Source: Bacillota bacterium
Lineage (GTDB): Bacteria > Bacillota > Clostridia > Lachnospirales > Lachnospiraceae
Assembly (NCBI GenBank): GCA_023391695.1
Contig: JAEWAK010000037.1
Coordinates: 1-64,000, forward strand
Reading direction: 5' to 3'
DNA: 64,000 bases
The notes below the pieces were generated by a model, which made no database searches, was not told the DNA's origin, and saw nothing but the letters and a program-made list of their open reading frames with translations. Positions within the stretch are counted from its first letter, which is position 1, and every line of letters begins with the position of its first letter. Below, piece by piece: positions 34,380-43,411 of this stretch. Made by a program: the position numbers and the translations under genes.

Positions 34380-36089
34380 TTATTCGCAGATAAAATTAGT
34401 AACACCGATATTTTTTAAGGACACAATCGGTTTGCATCTTGCTCCTAATTTATAATTTCCGGAAGGACAAACCTTCAATATATAGCAGCCTTCATAAGGC
34501 ACCTTGAATTCAAAGCAGCCATAGCCGATTATTTTTTCGCAATATAAAAGTGTTTTTACATCATTACAGATTTTATATAGTTTAACTTCCCATTCGTGAG
34601 GTTTGCTGCAATGGCATCCCCAGATGCAGCCTATAATAACACCGGGTGTAATCAGACACTCTTTGTATTCCGGGCACTTCGGACATTCCGGACATGGTTC
34701 GGGTTCTTTTATTACAGGAACCGGTACCGGTACCGGATATACAACATACTCGGTAGCAGGTTCCGGGCATTCCGGGCAAGGCCTGGGCTGCGGACATTCC
34801 GGGCAGGGTCTCGGTTCCGGACAGGTAGGGCATTCCGGGCAAGGTGGGGCTGGCGGACATGGCGGGGCTGGTGGACATGGCTGCGGAGCTGGACATGGCG
34901 GGGCTGGCGGACATGGCTGCGGTTCCGGGCATGGCGGAGCTGGCGGACATGGGGTCGGGGTCGGACATGGCGGACACTCAGGGACGGGTGCCGGAGCCGG
35001 CGGCGGTACTGGGGCCGGGGCTGGCGGCGGTGGTACTGGGGCCGGTGGCGGAGTTGGAGCTACCTGGCCGCATACTAAACCTCCTACAAAAGGAAAATAA
35101 TGAAATTCAAATCCACTGGCTGCATTAACTGCAAATGCACGGAATGCTGCATTACCGCTGACATGCCCTCCTGTCGGATGTGCATGGAACATAGCCTGTG
35201 GTGCCAATATACTCCCCCATATATCGGAGGATTTCTCCATATATATATTGGTAGCGTCTTCGAATACATATAAGGTATTGCCAGCTCTTCCTTCCTCTCC
35301 GTATACTCCGTATTGTAAATGTGCGTTGCTTCCTGTTCTGATACGCACAATAACCAGACTTCCCGTTGGTACTTCGGCCCGTATGCCTTTATTTAATAAT
35401 CCGTTTGGCCGGGCATCGATTAAAAATACATTCTGATTCGGATCATTACCACGAAGTATCCATTCATAATTATTGTCTACCACGGTACCGTTAACCGGTA
35501 ATGATTCAATACAGCGCATGTAATTTTCCATACTGTTTCTTGCATTTTGAAAAAATAAAGGCAGATTTGCACCAATTCTGGAAGCCGGAATGTGACGCGG
35601 TACATCATAGCTGGGAATCACAAAGTGGTCACCTCTATCAGTTATGGTCCAGTACTGGCTCCCTCCCGGTGCCTGATATAAATAATTCAGTTCTTCGATC
35701 TGTTCCCGTGTTCCGTCTTTCCCGATCAGGTACGTACTTCCTTTTGCAGCGCGGAAACCTCCTCCTACCACTACATGGCCGACAACTACCAGGGGACCTC
35801 CCATGGATACATTACCGCCAACTAAAAATCTTACCAAATCCGGGGAATATCTTATCTGATTCCTGGAATCCCTTTCAAAACCTACACTCAGTCCTCTGGG
35901 GCTGTAAAAATTTCCTCCGATTGCAATAGGACCTTCCACGTCAATAATGTTATTGGCATCATTCAAAACCAATAAATTAAACCGAGAAGCCAGGCCAAAG
36001 GGCTGGCCCTCTATATCATACCAATTAATATCATCATAAGGTACTCCTACACCTGTTACGGCTGCGTTACCATAATTATTATAATCCAT
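34380..36089 (-). CDS. Choice-of-anchor A domain protein with Pro/Cys-rich stalk
   Basis: A 569-residue protein in three parts. Residues 20-345 form a choice-of-anchor A domain (FNLLVLNDANNIIDVEGPIA, FLVGGNVSMGG, DIWGSILAPQA). Residues 350-470 are Pro-rich with dozens of CPxC and PCPPAPPCPE repeats. The last 100 residues form a Cys-rich domain (GCIWGCHCSKPHEW, YGCFEFKVPYEGCYILKVC). There is no signal peptide or sorting signal, which fits a spore-surface protein assembled from the mother cell, although this is inference. The Cys-rich stalk could be cross-linked by disulfides. The repeat makes long false frames on both strands. Confidence 0.75.
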   Translation of the reverse strand: MDYNNYGNAAVTGVGVPYDDINWYDIEGQPFGLASRFNLLVLNDANNIIDVEGPIAIGGNFYSPRGLSVGFERDSRNQIRYSPDLVRFLVGGNVSMGGPLVVVGHVVVGGGFRAAKGSTYLIGKDGTREQIEELNYLYQAPGGSQYWTITDRGDHFVIPSYDVPRHIPASRIGANLPLFFQNARNSMENYMRCIESLPVNGTVVDNNYEWILRGNDPNQNVFLIDARPNGLLNKGIRAEVPTGSLVIVRIRTGSNAHLQYGVYGEEGRAGNTLYVFEDATNIYMEKSSDIWGSILAPQAMFHAHPTGGHVSGNAAFRAFAVNAASGFEFHYFPFVGGLVCGQVAPTPPPAPVPPPPAPAPVPPPAPAPVPECPPCPTPTPCPPAPPCPEPQPCPPAPPCPAPQPCPPAPPCPPAPPCPECPTCPEPRPCPECPQPRPCPECPEPATEYVVYPVPVPVPVIKEPEPCPECPKCPEYKECLITPGVIIGCIWGCHCSKPHEWEVKLYKICNDVKTLLYCEKIIGYGCFEFKVPYEGCYILKVCPSGNYKLGARCKPIVSLKNIGVTNFICE

Positions 36090-36252
36090 ACAAACTCCTG
36101 TAAAACTACCCTGGATTGCTCTGAATCCTTATTCTCAATTTCAGTTTATTCTGTAAAGGAAATTAATGTGCAAGTTTTATGCACTTTCTATTGAAAATAT
36201 TCCAACTATTTTTTATCCATTATAATTCGTACAGGATTGCCGATCTGAAGTA

Positions 36253-36771
36253 TTAAATATAGCGTCTTACTTTTTTCATATAGTTCTTGTACTCTTCCCC
36301 AAATTTCTCAATACACCATCTTTCTTCGGAAAGAATAATCCAATGTGCTGATATTTGAAAAATAATCAAAAATAAAAATAATATGGCTGAGTGTGTAAGT
36401 AACACGCAGCCTAAAAAATAGATAAAGTATGCTACATACATAGGGTTTCGGGAAATACGATAAAGCCCTTTAAGATTTATACCATTCTTTTCAGGCCGGG
36501 CGTAGTTTGATGCGGACGCAATGCAAAACAGTATTCCTAAACCATATACGACAGCACCCGCATAAAACCGGACAGAATCTGTAATGATTTTGAGGAAACA
36601 CGGATATATGAATAAAAGTACAGTTGCGAGTTGATAAAATCCTAATGCTATTTTTTCATTTCCAAGCAACGGAGGGAAAAAGGCCGCACGGTTTAACGCC
36701 TCTTTATTTATCAGCCATAAAATCCCATATCTTATTACTATAAGTGGGATTAACAACAAAAATCCATTCAT
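36253..36771 (-). CDS. Isoprenylcysteine carboxyl methyltransferase/PEMT-like membrane protein
   Basis: A 172-residue membrane protein with about five hydrophobic segments. The C-terminal signature GLYRISRNPMYVAYFIYFLG, followed by SEERWCIEKFGEEYKNYMKKV, is that of the ICMT/phospholipid N-methyltransferase superfamily, which uses S-adenosylmethionine at the membrane. Bacterial members have various or unknown substrates. The gene follows the hairpin repeats at 36871 and may share a transcript with the methyltransferase gene at 37136 across them. Confidence 0.8.
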   Translation of the reverse strand: MNGFLLLIPLIVIRYGILWLINKEALNRAAFFPPLLGNEKIALGFYQLATVLLFIYPCFLKIITDSVRFYAGAVVYGLGILFCIASASNYARPEKNGINLKGLYRISRNPMYVAYFIYFLGCVLLTHSAILFLFLIIFQISAHWIILSEERWCIEKFGEEYKNYMKKVRRYI

Positions 36772-36870
36772 CTTAACCTCTATTCTTGCGCACGCTCTTT
36801 GTGCATATCAAGTTTGTGGTGCACAAGCACAAACTTGCGGTTGAAAAATTTATTTTTCAACCTAACTTCC

Positions 36871-37135
36871 ATCTGTGCGCTTTAGCGCACGCACAAATCA
36901 GGACGTTGAAAAAACTGCATTTGTTTTTTCAATTTACTCCCATCTGTGCGCTTTAGCGCACATACAAATCAGGACGTTGAAAAAACTGCATTTGTTTTTT
37001 CAATTTACTCCCATCTGTGCGCTTTTAGCGCACGTACAAATCAGGACGTTGAAAAAACTGCATTTGTTTTTTCAATTTACTCCCATCTGTGCGCTTTTAG
37101 CACACGCATAAATCAGTATGTTGAAAAAACTGCTT
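36871..37135 (-). repeat. 71-bp hairpin tandem repeat B, locus 2
   Basis: Units begin at 36871, 36942, 37013 and 37085 with periods of 71, 71 and 72. Read on the minus strand they match the repeats at 31383-31540. A more diverged hairpin with TTGAAAAAT/ATTTTTCAA arms lies at 36786-36870. The array abuts the stop codon of the gene at 37136 and precedes the membrane methyltransferase gene. Confidence 0.85.
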
Positions 37136-37756
37136 TCATAACTTTCTATAATCAAGCCGGATAAATACTTTTTTATTCGGTAATAAAATTTCTTCCTCCC
37201 GGATTAATACCATATCAATGGTATTTAATTTGCGGGTCAGTTCTTCTTTGTCTATATCCGAGTGCAGTCCTGCAATTTCAGTAAATGACCGGGTATAGGG
37301 AGAATCCGACACAAATTCTTCCTCCTGGTTTTTTTGAATAACGCAGGAAACATACTCCGGAACATTTTTCTTTAACTGCTCTGCAAAAAACTCCGTTCCG
37401 ATATATTCAATAAATAAGTTGGCTATCACCATGTCTGCAGCCGGCAGTTCAGCCTTAAGATCTGTAAGGTCTATTCTTTGCAGTTTAAGGCAGCTGCCCA
37501 GATAAGCATACCTTTCCCTGCATATCTTTAAGTAGTCTTCATTAATATCAATGCCGTACACTTTTTTAATATTATCTTTATTAATAAGATCCAGGCCGTT
37601 CCCTCCCGCAACACCTAATATGGACAGGGTTTGAACGGGATATGTATTGATCTGCATTTCCATAATCGAATGTAGCGATTGCAATTGATGGATTCCCGGC
37701 AGTTTCATATGTTCTTCATAATCGGATAATAATACTTTTTCCCAAGGATTTTTCAT
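37136..37756 (-). CDS. Class I SAM-dependent methyltransferase
   Basis: A 206-residue Rossmann-fold methyltransferase. The SAM-binding loop is LGVAGGNGLDLI (about residues 47-58), followed by the acidic end of strand 2 (VYGIDINEDYL) and a motif near ADMVIANLFIEYIG. No target-recognition domain is visible, so the methyl acceptor is unknown. The stop codon touches the first unit of hairpin repeat B. The membrane methyltransferase gene lies beyond the repeat in the same direction. Confidence 0.82.
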   Translation of the reverse strand: MKNPWEKVLLSDYEEHMKLPGIHQLQSLHSIMEMQINTYPVQTLSILGVAGGNGLDLINKDNIKKVYGIDINEDYLKICRERYAYLGSCLKLQRIDLTDLKAELPAADMVIANLFIEYIGTEFFAEQLKKNVPEYVSCVIQKNQEEEFVSDSPYTRSFTEIAGLHSDIDKEELTRKLNTIDMVLIREEEILLPNKKVFIRLDYRKL

Positions 37757-37771
37757 TTTTTACACCCATTC

Positions 37772-37849
37772 CGGAATTCTTTCCAAGTGAATTATTCTTT
37801 TTAATTCACTTTGTGAAGATGTTTCTTTCTTTACACGGAAAGAATTCCC
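37772..37849. repeat. Nested inverted repeat C, copy 2
   Basis: The outer arms GGAATTCTTTCC/GGAAAGAATTCC enclose an inner hairpin AAGTGAATTA/TAATTCACTT and the tail TGTGAAGATG. The inner hairpin and tail match about 9401-9452. It lies between yjbQ and the methyltransferase gene. Confidence 0.6.
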
Positions 37850-37917
37850 GTGTTTTCTGCGCATTTGAAGTTTGTCCTTTGCATGCTCTAGCCTTGTCTG
37901 CAGTTTCTTTTTCTTGC

Positions 37918-38304
37918 TTATACCACTTTTACATAAAATCTTCTGTTTCTCGGCCCGTCAAATTCACAAAAATAAATACCCTGCCAGGTACCAAGTACTA
38001 ACCGGCCTTCTTTAACAATTATGGTCTGGCTGGCGCCTGTAAAACTGGCTTTTAAGTGAGCCGTTGAATTTCCCTCGGCATGTTTGAATTCCCTTCTGTC
38101 CGGAAAGGCTTTCTCAAGCCCTAGCAGCATATCCGTAACCACATCCGGGTCCGCATTCTCATTAATGGTAATGCCTGCCGTCGTATGGGGACAGTATATC
38201 ACACAGATGCCGTCCTGAATGCCGCTTTGCCTGACGGCTTCTTTTACATTGGCCGTAATATTGATAAAATCTTCTTTGGGTGTCTGAAGAGTATATTCGT
38301 ACAA
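37918..38304 (-). CDS. YjbQ family protein (UPF0047)
   Basis: A 128-residue single-domain protein of the YjbQ family, noted in some annotations as secondary thiamine-phosphate synthase enzyme because Escherichia coli YjbQ has weak thiamine-phosphate synthase activity. Conserved features are CPHTTAGITINENADPDV (about 38-55), HAEGNSTAHLKAS and GTWQGIYFCEFDGPR. The conserved His residues may bind metal. It lies near the thiamine operon but is not part of it. A 20-bp gap links it to the upstream phosphotransferase gene. Confidence 0.9.
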   Translation of the reverse strand: MYEYTLQTPKEDFINITANVKEAVRQSGIQDGICVIYCPHTTAGITINENADPDVVTDMLLGLEKAFPDRREFKHAEGNSTAHLKASFTGASQTIIVKEGRLVLGTWQGIYFCEFDGPRNRRFYVKVV

Positions 38305-38324
38305 CTTGTGTTTCCTCCTTCTTT

Positions 38325-39068
38325 CTATTCAAAAACAGTACTCTCGCCAGGACATTCATGTATCCTGGCCGCAATAATAACCGAAAGATAATCCTGTATC
38401 ATATCCCTGGTAACTTCCATTTGCAAAAGATATAAATCCGCCAGGGTTTTCTTAAGCAGCAGCATACTCTCCCTTTCTCCTGCATCTTCCCGTACCGGTG
38501 TATATTCCACAAGAAATACCGTCCTTGCTACATCATACAGGTAATTACCCCGGCACAGATTCATAAAATCAATAACTTTTACCGAATCGTTTGCCATAAT
38601 AATATTACCCGGATGAAAATCACCGTGGCAGAGAGTATCACCCTCCGGCAGCCGATCCAGTATCTGCAAGGCTTCTTCTCTTATCTTTGCACAAGACAGG
38701 GAAATATTCTCTATATGATACCTTAAAAATTTCCTGTAATCCTCTGCATCTGTAATCTTATTCCGGAGTATGGCTTTATGCAGGCCCGCCATATACCGGG
38801 CACAGTTCTTAAGATCAACGGTTCTTGCCAGATAATCCAGAAGATTTTCCCCTTCCGCTTTCTCGTATAGGATGCCCCATTGCTCCCGGTAACAATACGT
38901 TCCATAAACTTTTGGTTTTCCAAAATCCATCCGGTCTATTGCCAATGCATTCTTAAATTCCCTGTCCACCGATTCTTTGGAATAACCCGGATGGAAAAGT
39001 TTCAGGACTCTGCCTTCTTCCCATTCATATATAACTGCCGTGTTTCCCCTTCCAATGATTGCATTCAT
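38325..39068 (-). CDS. Aminoglycoside phosphotransferase-like kinase
   Basis: A 247-residue protein with a eukaryotic-kinase-like fold. An N-lobe Lys in EGRVLKLFHPGYS, the catalytic loop CHGDFHPGNIIM (about 160-171) and the metal-binding Asp in VKVIDFMNL are seen. This APH/choline-kinase family includes many small-molecule kinases; antibiotic resistance should not be assumed. It is co-directional with yjbQ. The substrate is unknown. Confidence 0.82.
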   Translation of the reverse strand: MNAIIGRGNTAVIYEWEEGRVLKLFHPGYSKESVDREFKNALAIDRMDFGKPKVYGTYCYREQWGILYEKAEGENLLDYLARTVDLKNCARYMAGLHKAILRNKITDAEDYRKFLRYHIENISLSCAKIREEALQILDRLPEGDTLCHGDFHPGNIIMANDSVKVIDFMNLCRGNYLYDVARTVFLVEYTPVREDAGERESMLLLKKTLADLYLLQMEVTRDMIQDYLSVIIAARIHECPGESTVFE

Positions 39069-39361
39069 GCTATAAACTCCTATTATTAATATGATTTTAC
39101 AAGTTATGTAACCGGCTCTGATTCTACTTTTAACAGGCCTTAAACTACTATTTCATATACGAATATCCGGATGATACTCGGATTTCTTATATAATTATAA
39201 AACAAAAATCCGGAACTTACCAGTGCAACCGGTAATTTCATCACAGCAAACACAAGAAGGGATAAACATACAAACCGAAAAATTTATATAATTATCTCTT
39301 CCTGCGTTAACCGTGGCAATGATTTTCAAACACGCTCTAGAACAGAGTTTATTATATAAGA

Positions 39362-39384
39362 AAGCAGGCTGATTCAGCCTGCTT
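39362..39384 (-). terminator. Terminator of the thiamine operon
   Basis: A perfect stem AAGCAGGCTGA/TCAGCCTGCTT with a one-base loop centre, followed on the minus strand by a T-rich tract. It lies 48 bp after the thiD stop. The rest of the 363-bp gap 39069-39431 shows no gene; ATTTTCAAACACGCTCT at about 39325 resembles a decayed end of repeat A. Confidence 0.7.
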
Positions 39385-39431
39385 CAACTACTATAATATT
39401 ATCTGAAAATCAGTCCACTTTCATTTTTCTG

Positions 39432-40211
39432 TTAAATATTCCAGCAGTGGTTTAAGGGGCCGTTTCCTTTTCCTAAATCCAGATCTGCCCGCAATGCTCC
39501 TGTAATATACTCCTTAGCAGCCTTTATGCTGCTTCTTATATCCATTCCGGCAGCCAGGCCGCAGGCTATTGCAGAGGATAATGTACAGCCTGTCCCATGG
39601 GTGTTGGGATTCGGTATCCTGAATTGTTCGAACCAGTAAAATTTATTTTCCGTATATAAAACGTCATCACTGCAGTCTGCCAGATGCCCGCCTTTGATCA
39701 GAATATCCGCCGAAAAATTTTCAGATATCCTGACCGCTGCTTTCTGCATATCCGTCTTACTTTGTATGGAAAAGCCGCATAAACATTCGGCTTCCGGAAT
39801 ATTGGGGGTAATGATTCCTGCCAGGGGCATCAGTTTTGAAATAAGAGCGTGTACGGCTCTGTCCTGCAATAATCTGCTTCCGCTTGTGGAAATCATGACC
39901 GGATCAAGAACGATGTTTTTCACATCATATTCCGAGAGTTTTTCCGTTATTATTTCTATAATCTCTTTATTTGACACCATTCCAATTTTAACCGCATCGG
40001 GATAAATATCGGTAAAAACCGCATCCATCTGTTTTCCGACGAATTCCGGTGCTGCCTCCGTAATCCCGTAAACCCCTGTGGTGTTTTGGGCGGTAAGTGC
40101 GGTTATTACACTCATGGCGTACATTTTATGGGCGGTTATGGTTTTGATATCTGCCTGGATTCCTGCACCGCCGCTGCAGTCTGAACCGGCTATAGTTAAT
40201 ATTTTTTTCAT
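39432..40211 (-). CDS. thiD: Hydroxymethylpyrimidine (phosphate) kinase ThiD
   Basis: A 259-residue ribokinase-family enzyme that phosphorylates HMP and HMP-P to HMP-PP, the pyrimidine half of thiamine. It shows TIAGSDCSGGAGIQADIKT near the N-terminus, DPVMISTSG and the catalytic GTGCTLSSAIAC anion hole with Asp nearby. The ATG at 40211 follows AAAGAGGTTTT; fourteen upstream codons are not supported. It is the last gene of the thiW-C-M-E-D operon under TPP riboswitch control. Confidence 0.95.
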   Translation of the reverse strand: MKKILTIAGSDCSGGAGIQADIKTITAHKMYAMSVITALTAQNTTGVYGITEAAPEFVGKQMDAVFTDIYPDAVKIGMVSNKEIIEIITEKLSEYDVKNIVLDPVMISTSGSRLLQDRAVHALISKLMPLAGIITPNIPEAECLCGFSIQSKTDMQKAAVRISENFSADILIKGGHLADCSDDVLYTENKFYWFEQFRIPNPNTHGTGCTLSSAIACGLAAGMDIRSSIKAAKEYITGALRADLDLGKGNGPLNHCWNI

Positions 40212-40278
40212 AAAACCTCTTTCCTTTGTACCATGATAGATTGAATCCTCCAAATTCTTAAGTAAAAGATACGTTTTT

Positions 40279-40941
40279 TCAAACTGGTCCTTGTTCCCCG
40301 TTATCTGTTACGACCTGCCTGGAAAGCCGTAATAATTCGGAAGTGGCCCTGCCGATATCCGGCTGTGCAAAGATGGCGGATATCACTGCCACGCCGTCTA
40401 TCCCGCTGCCGGCAAGTTTATGTATATTTTCTTTCGATATTCCGCCTATGGCCACCACCGGAATCCTGACAGCCTTGCAGATACTCCTTAGGGTATCAAA
40501 GGGAACCGGGGTTGCGTCTGTCTTGGTTGCCGTACCGAATACCGCACCGACTCCGATATAATCCGCACCCATTGCCTGTGCCTTTTTTGCCTCTTCCACG
40601 TTATGGGCGGATAAGCCAATGATTTTATGACTTCCAAGCTTTTCCCGGACAGTTATAATATCCTCATCGCCCTGCCCGATATGTACTCCGTCTGCATCCG
40701 CTTCCAGTGCCACTTCCACATCATCATTTATGACAAAGGGCACTCCGTAACGGTCCGTAACGGCTTTAATCTCCTTCGCAGCCTTGACAAACCCGGTAAA
40801 AGGAAGATTTTTCTCCCTCAACTGTATAAACGTTGCACCTGCCTTTATGCATTCCTCTACCTGTTTTGCCAGGCTGCGGCCTCCCAGCCAGGTCCGGTCG
40901 GTTACAGCATAAAGCAGCATATCCTTTTTCTCTATTCTCAA
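40279..40941 (-). CDS. thiE: Thiamine-phosphate synthase ThiE
   Basis: A 220-residue TIM-barrel enzyme that joins HMP-PP and thiazole phosphate. Features: LLYAVTDRTWLGGR, IQLREKN, VPFVINDDVEVALEADADGV then HIGQGD, IGLSAHN, GADYIGVGAVFGTATK and IPVVAIGGI. A TTG at 40941 is preferred as start because AAAGGAG lies eight bases before it; the ATG at 40959 has no ribosome site. Its HMP-PP comes from ThiC and ThiD and its thiazole phosphate from ThiM, all in the same operon. Confidence 0.95.
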   Translation of the reverse strand: MRIEKKDMLLYAVTDRTWLGGRSLAKQVEECIKAGATFIQLREKNLPFTGFVKAAKEIKAVTDRYGVPFVINDDVEVALEADADGVHIGQGDEDIITVREKLGSHKIIGLSAHNVEEAKKAQAMGADYIGVGAVFGTATKTDATPVPFDTLRSICKAVRIPVVAIGGISKENIHKLAGSGIDGVAVISAIFAQPDIGRATSELLRLSRQVVTDNGEQGPV

Positions 40942-40984
40942 TTTAGAAACTCCTTTCATGTCAAATCAGATATTCGCAATCCGC

Positions 40985-41237
40985 TACGCTACTTGCTCAT
41001 AACCTTATATCTGCTGCGCAGGTATTTCAGTCGGAACATGAACTCCGACTGAAACAAGTAAGTCCCTAATCCACCACTTACGCTCCGTTAAGAAGAAGGG
41101 AACTTACTTATAAGGTTAAATGATGCACAGACTGTAATATACAGTCTGAAACGAAAGACATAAACCGTGCATGACAGCCAAATGAAACAGCTTGGCTTTT
41201 GGCGCTAAAGGACGGCTGAAATCAGGCTTGTCTTTCG
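40985..41237. repeat. Cluster of stem-loops within the thiamine operon
   Basis: The 304-bp thiM-thiE gap holds TTTCAGTCGGA/TCCGACTGAAA (41025-41054), CAGACTGTA/TACAGTCTG (41128-41148), AGCCAA/TTGGCT and the wider pairs AACCTTATA/TATAAGGTT and CGAAAGACA/TGTCTTTCG. No coding frame or terminator T-run is evident. It looks like an inserted fold-back element. Confidence 0.6.
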
Positions 41238-41245
41238 AATTTCGT

Positions 41246-42082
41246 CTATATTTTGTTTATCCTGTACCTCACCTTTTCATTTATATCCTTCTCATTTAAT
41301 TTACCCATAAAGTCAATTAAATACATTTTCATGGAGGAGGTTCCGCTGTTATTTTCCTTCATTTTATTATAAGCGGCTTCCCCGCAGATACCCATTGCAC
41401 ATACGCTTAAAGCGGTTGCCTCCAGTATATTATCAGGGTTTGCAGCACAAAATGCGCCGGTTACGGCTGTCAGCATACAGCCGGTTCCTGTAATTTTCCC
41501 CATCATGGGGTGCCCGTTACGGATCACATAAGCCTTATTGCCATCCGAGGCAATGTCAATTGCTCCGGTTATCGCTATGACCGCTCCGGTTTCTTTTGAC
41601 ATAGCTCTGGCAAAGCCGATGGTACCGTCCAGATTCGTATCCGTAACCTGATCGGCCAAATCCGCATCCACTCCTTGGGTGCTGCCGCTGCCCATGTATA
41701 TTGCTTTGATTTCCGAAATATTGCCCCGGATGACACTGAATTTTATCTCTTTTAATAACCTGGCCGCAGTCTCGGTACGGAATACAGACGCTCCTGCCCC
41801 AACCGGATCCAACAGGACGGGGCGGTTTAACTCATTGGCTTTTCTGCCTGCCTTTATCATGGATTCCACCGTACGCTCATTGATAGTACCGATATTGATT
41901 ACCAAGGCATTGCAGATCGCCGTTATTTCTTCCACTTCCAGTATATCGTCCGCCATAATGGGGGATGCCCCGCAGGCTAAAATAATGTTGGCACAGTCAT
42001 TTACCGTTACGTAGTTTGTTATATTATGAATAAGCGGTGTTTTATTTTTTACATTATCTATTAATTCTTTTATGTTCTCCAT
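41246..42082 (-). CDS. thiM: Hydroxyethylthiazole kinase ThiM
   Basis: A 278-residue ribokinase-like enzyme that phosphorylates salvaged hydroxyethylthiazole. It has PLIHNITNYVTVNDCANIIL at the N-terminus, ASPIMADD, LLDPVGAGAS and the catalytic GTGCMLTAVTGAF. AGGGAGGAAGTATTACAT precedes the ATG. It sits between thiC and thiE. Because no thiG, thiS, thiF or thiH is nearby, this kinase is probably the main thiazole entry. Confidence 0.95.
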   Translation of the reverse strand: MENIKELIDNVKNKTPLIHNITNYVTVNDCANIILACGASPIMADDILEVEEITAICNALVINIGTINERTVESMIKAGRKANELNRPVLLDPVGAGASVFRTETAARLLKEIKFSVIRGNISEIKAIYMGSGSTQGVDADLADQVTDTNLDGTIGFARAMSKETGAVIAITGAIDIASDGNKAYVIRNGHPMMGKITGTGCMLTAVTGAFCAANPDNILEATALSVCAMGICGEAAYNKMKENNSGTSSMKMYLIDFMGKLNEKDINEKVRYRINKI

Positions 42083-42100
42083 ATGTAATACTTCCTCCCT

Positions 42101-43411
42101 TTATTTTTCCTGACAGAATTCCACTCTCTCACCGTTTAAGATCTTGTTGGTGGTTCTCATGGCACACATTTTCCCGCACATGGAACAGCTGTTTTTCTCT
42201 GTCGGAGGGGCACTTTCAAAGTATTCCCTGGCTTTTTTCCCGTCAATGGCATAAGAAAACATCTCTTCCCAGTCAATCCGCCTTCTGGCATCGCTCATTT
42301 TATTGTCTATTTCACGGGCGCCGGGGACGCCTTTTGCAATATCCGCCGCATGGGCAGCTATTTTGGAGGCGATAATTCCTTCCTTTACATCTTGCAGATC
42401 CGGCAGCCTTAAATGCTCCGCAGGAGTGACATAACACAGAAAGTCAGCTCCGTTTGCGGCCGCTATGGCACCGCCGATGGCAGAGGTAATATGATCATAA
42501 CCGGGAGCAATGTCCGTTACCAGGGGGCCTAGCACATAAAAGGGGGCTCCGTGGCACAGTCTTTTCTCCAGTGTCATATTGGCTGCTATTTCGTTCAATG
42601 CCATATGGCCGGGGCCTTCTACCAGGACCTGGACATTCCGCTCCCAGGCACGTTTTGTCAGGGTTCCTAATTCAACCAGTTCCGAAATCTGTCCGGCATC
42701 CGTACTGTCATGAATGCTTCCGGGTCTTAAGGCATCCCCCAGGCTGATGGTAACATCATATTCGCAGAGAATGTCCAGGACATCCCCGTAGTATTCATAA
42801 AAGGGATTCTCATTCCCGGTCATTTCCATCCAGGCAAATAAAAGAGAGCCGCCCCGGGATACGATATTGGTGATTCTTTTAGAGGTTTTAAAGCTTTCCA
42901 CCGCACGGCGGTTTATACCCGCATGGATGGTCATAAAATCGACTCCCTGCTTCGCATGGGCTTCCACTACTTTTAAGAAATCCCCGGCGGAAATATCCGG
43001 CAGGTCTTTTTCAAGGTAACCGATGGCATCATACATGGGAACCGTGCCGATCATGGCAGGAGAATAGTCGATCAGCTGCTGCCTGAAGGTATTGGTCTTT
43101 CCGAAATTGCTTAAATCCATTATGGATTCCACACCGAAATCTATGGACAGTTTCACCTTTTCAAATTCATTGCTGTAGTCGGCACAGTCTCCCGAGACTC
43201 CGAGATTCACATTTATTTTGGTTCTTAAGCCTTCCCCTATTCCTTCCGGGCTTAAGGCTTTATGATTGATATTGGCCGGAATTACAACCTTGCCGGAAGC
43301 TGTCAGTTCCCTGAGTTTTTCCGCATCCATGTTTTCTTTTTCCGCCACCAGCCTGATTTCTTTTGTAATAATGTTATTTCTGGCAGCTTCCATCTGGGTT
43401 TTATATTGCAT
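42101..43411 (-). CDS. thiC: Phosphomethylpyrimidine synthase ThiC
   Basis: A 436-residue radical-SAM enzyme that rearranges aminoimidazole ribotide into HMP-P. Family motifs are [50 protein letters not shown] and [20 protein letters not shown]. The C-terminal iron-sulfur ligands are in [11 protein letters not shown]. The ATG overlaps the thiW 3' end by 11 bp, so the two are translationally linked. Its presence shows that the pyrimidine half is made de novo. Confidence 0.96.
   Translation of the reverse strand: MQYKTQMEAARNNIITKEIRLVAEKENMDAEKLRELTASGKVVIPANINHKALSPEGIGEGLRTKINVNLGVSGDCADYSNEFEKVKLSIDFGVESIMDLSNFGKTNTFRQQLIDYSPAMIGTVPMYDAIGYLEKDLPDISAGDFLKVVEAHAKQGVDFMTIHAGINRRAVESFKTSKRITNIVSRGGSLLFAWMEMTGNENPFYEYYGDVLDILCEYDVTISLGDALRPGSIHDSTDAGQISELVELGTLTKRAWERNVQVLVEGPGHMALNEIAANMTLEKRLCHGAPFYVLGPLVTDIAPGYDHITSAIGGAIAAANGADFLCYVTPAEHLRLPDLQDVKEGIIASKIAAHAADIAKGVPGAREIDNKMSDARRRIDWEEMFSYAIDGKKAREYFESAPPTEKNSCSMCGKMCAMRTTNKILNGERVEFCQEK

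Noticed and set aside
34582..35128. Several long overlapping frames on both strands in the Pro/Cys repeat region
   Set aside because: They come from the repetitive GC-rich codons of the choice-of-anchor A gene and lack ribosome sites and family features.
31383..37135. Possible CRISPR arrays at the 71-bp repeats
   Set aside because: The whole 71-bp unit is conserved with no variable spacers, the units are too few, and no cas genes are present.
39310..39345. Third copy of repeat A
   Set aside because: Only the terminal ATTTTCAAACACGCTCT is similar; the interior does not match, so it is at most a decayed end.
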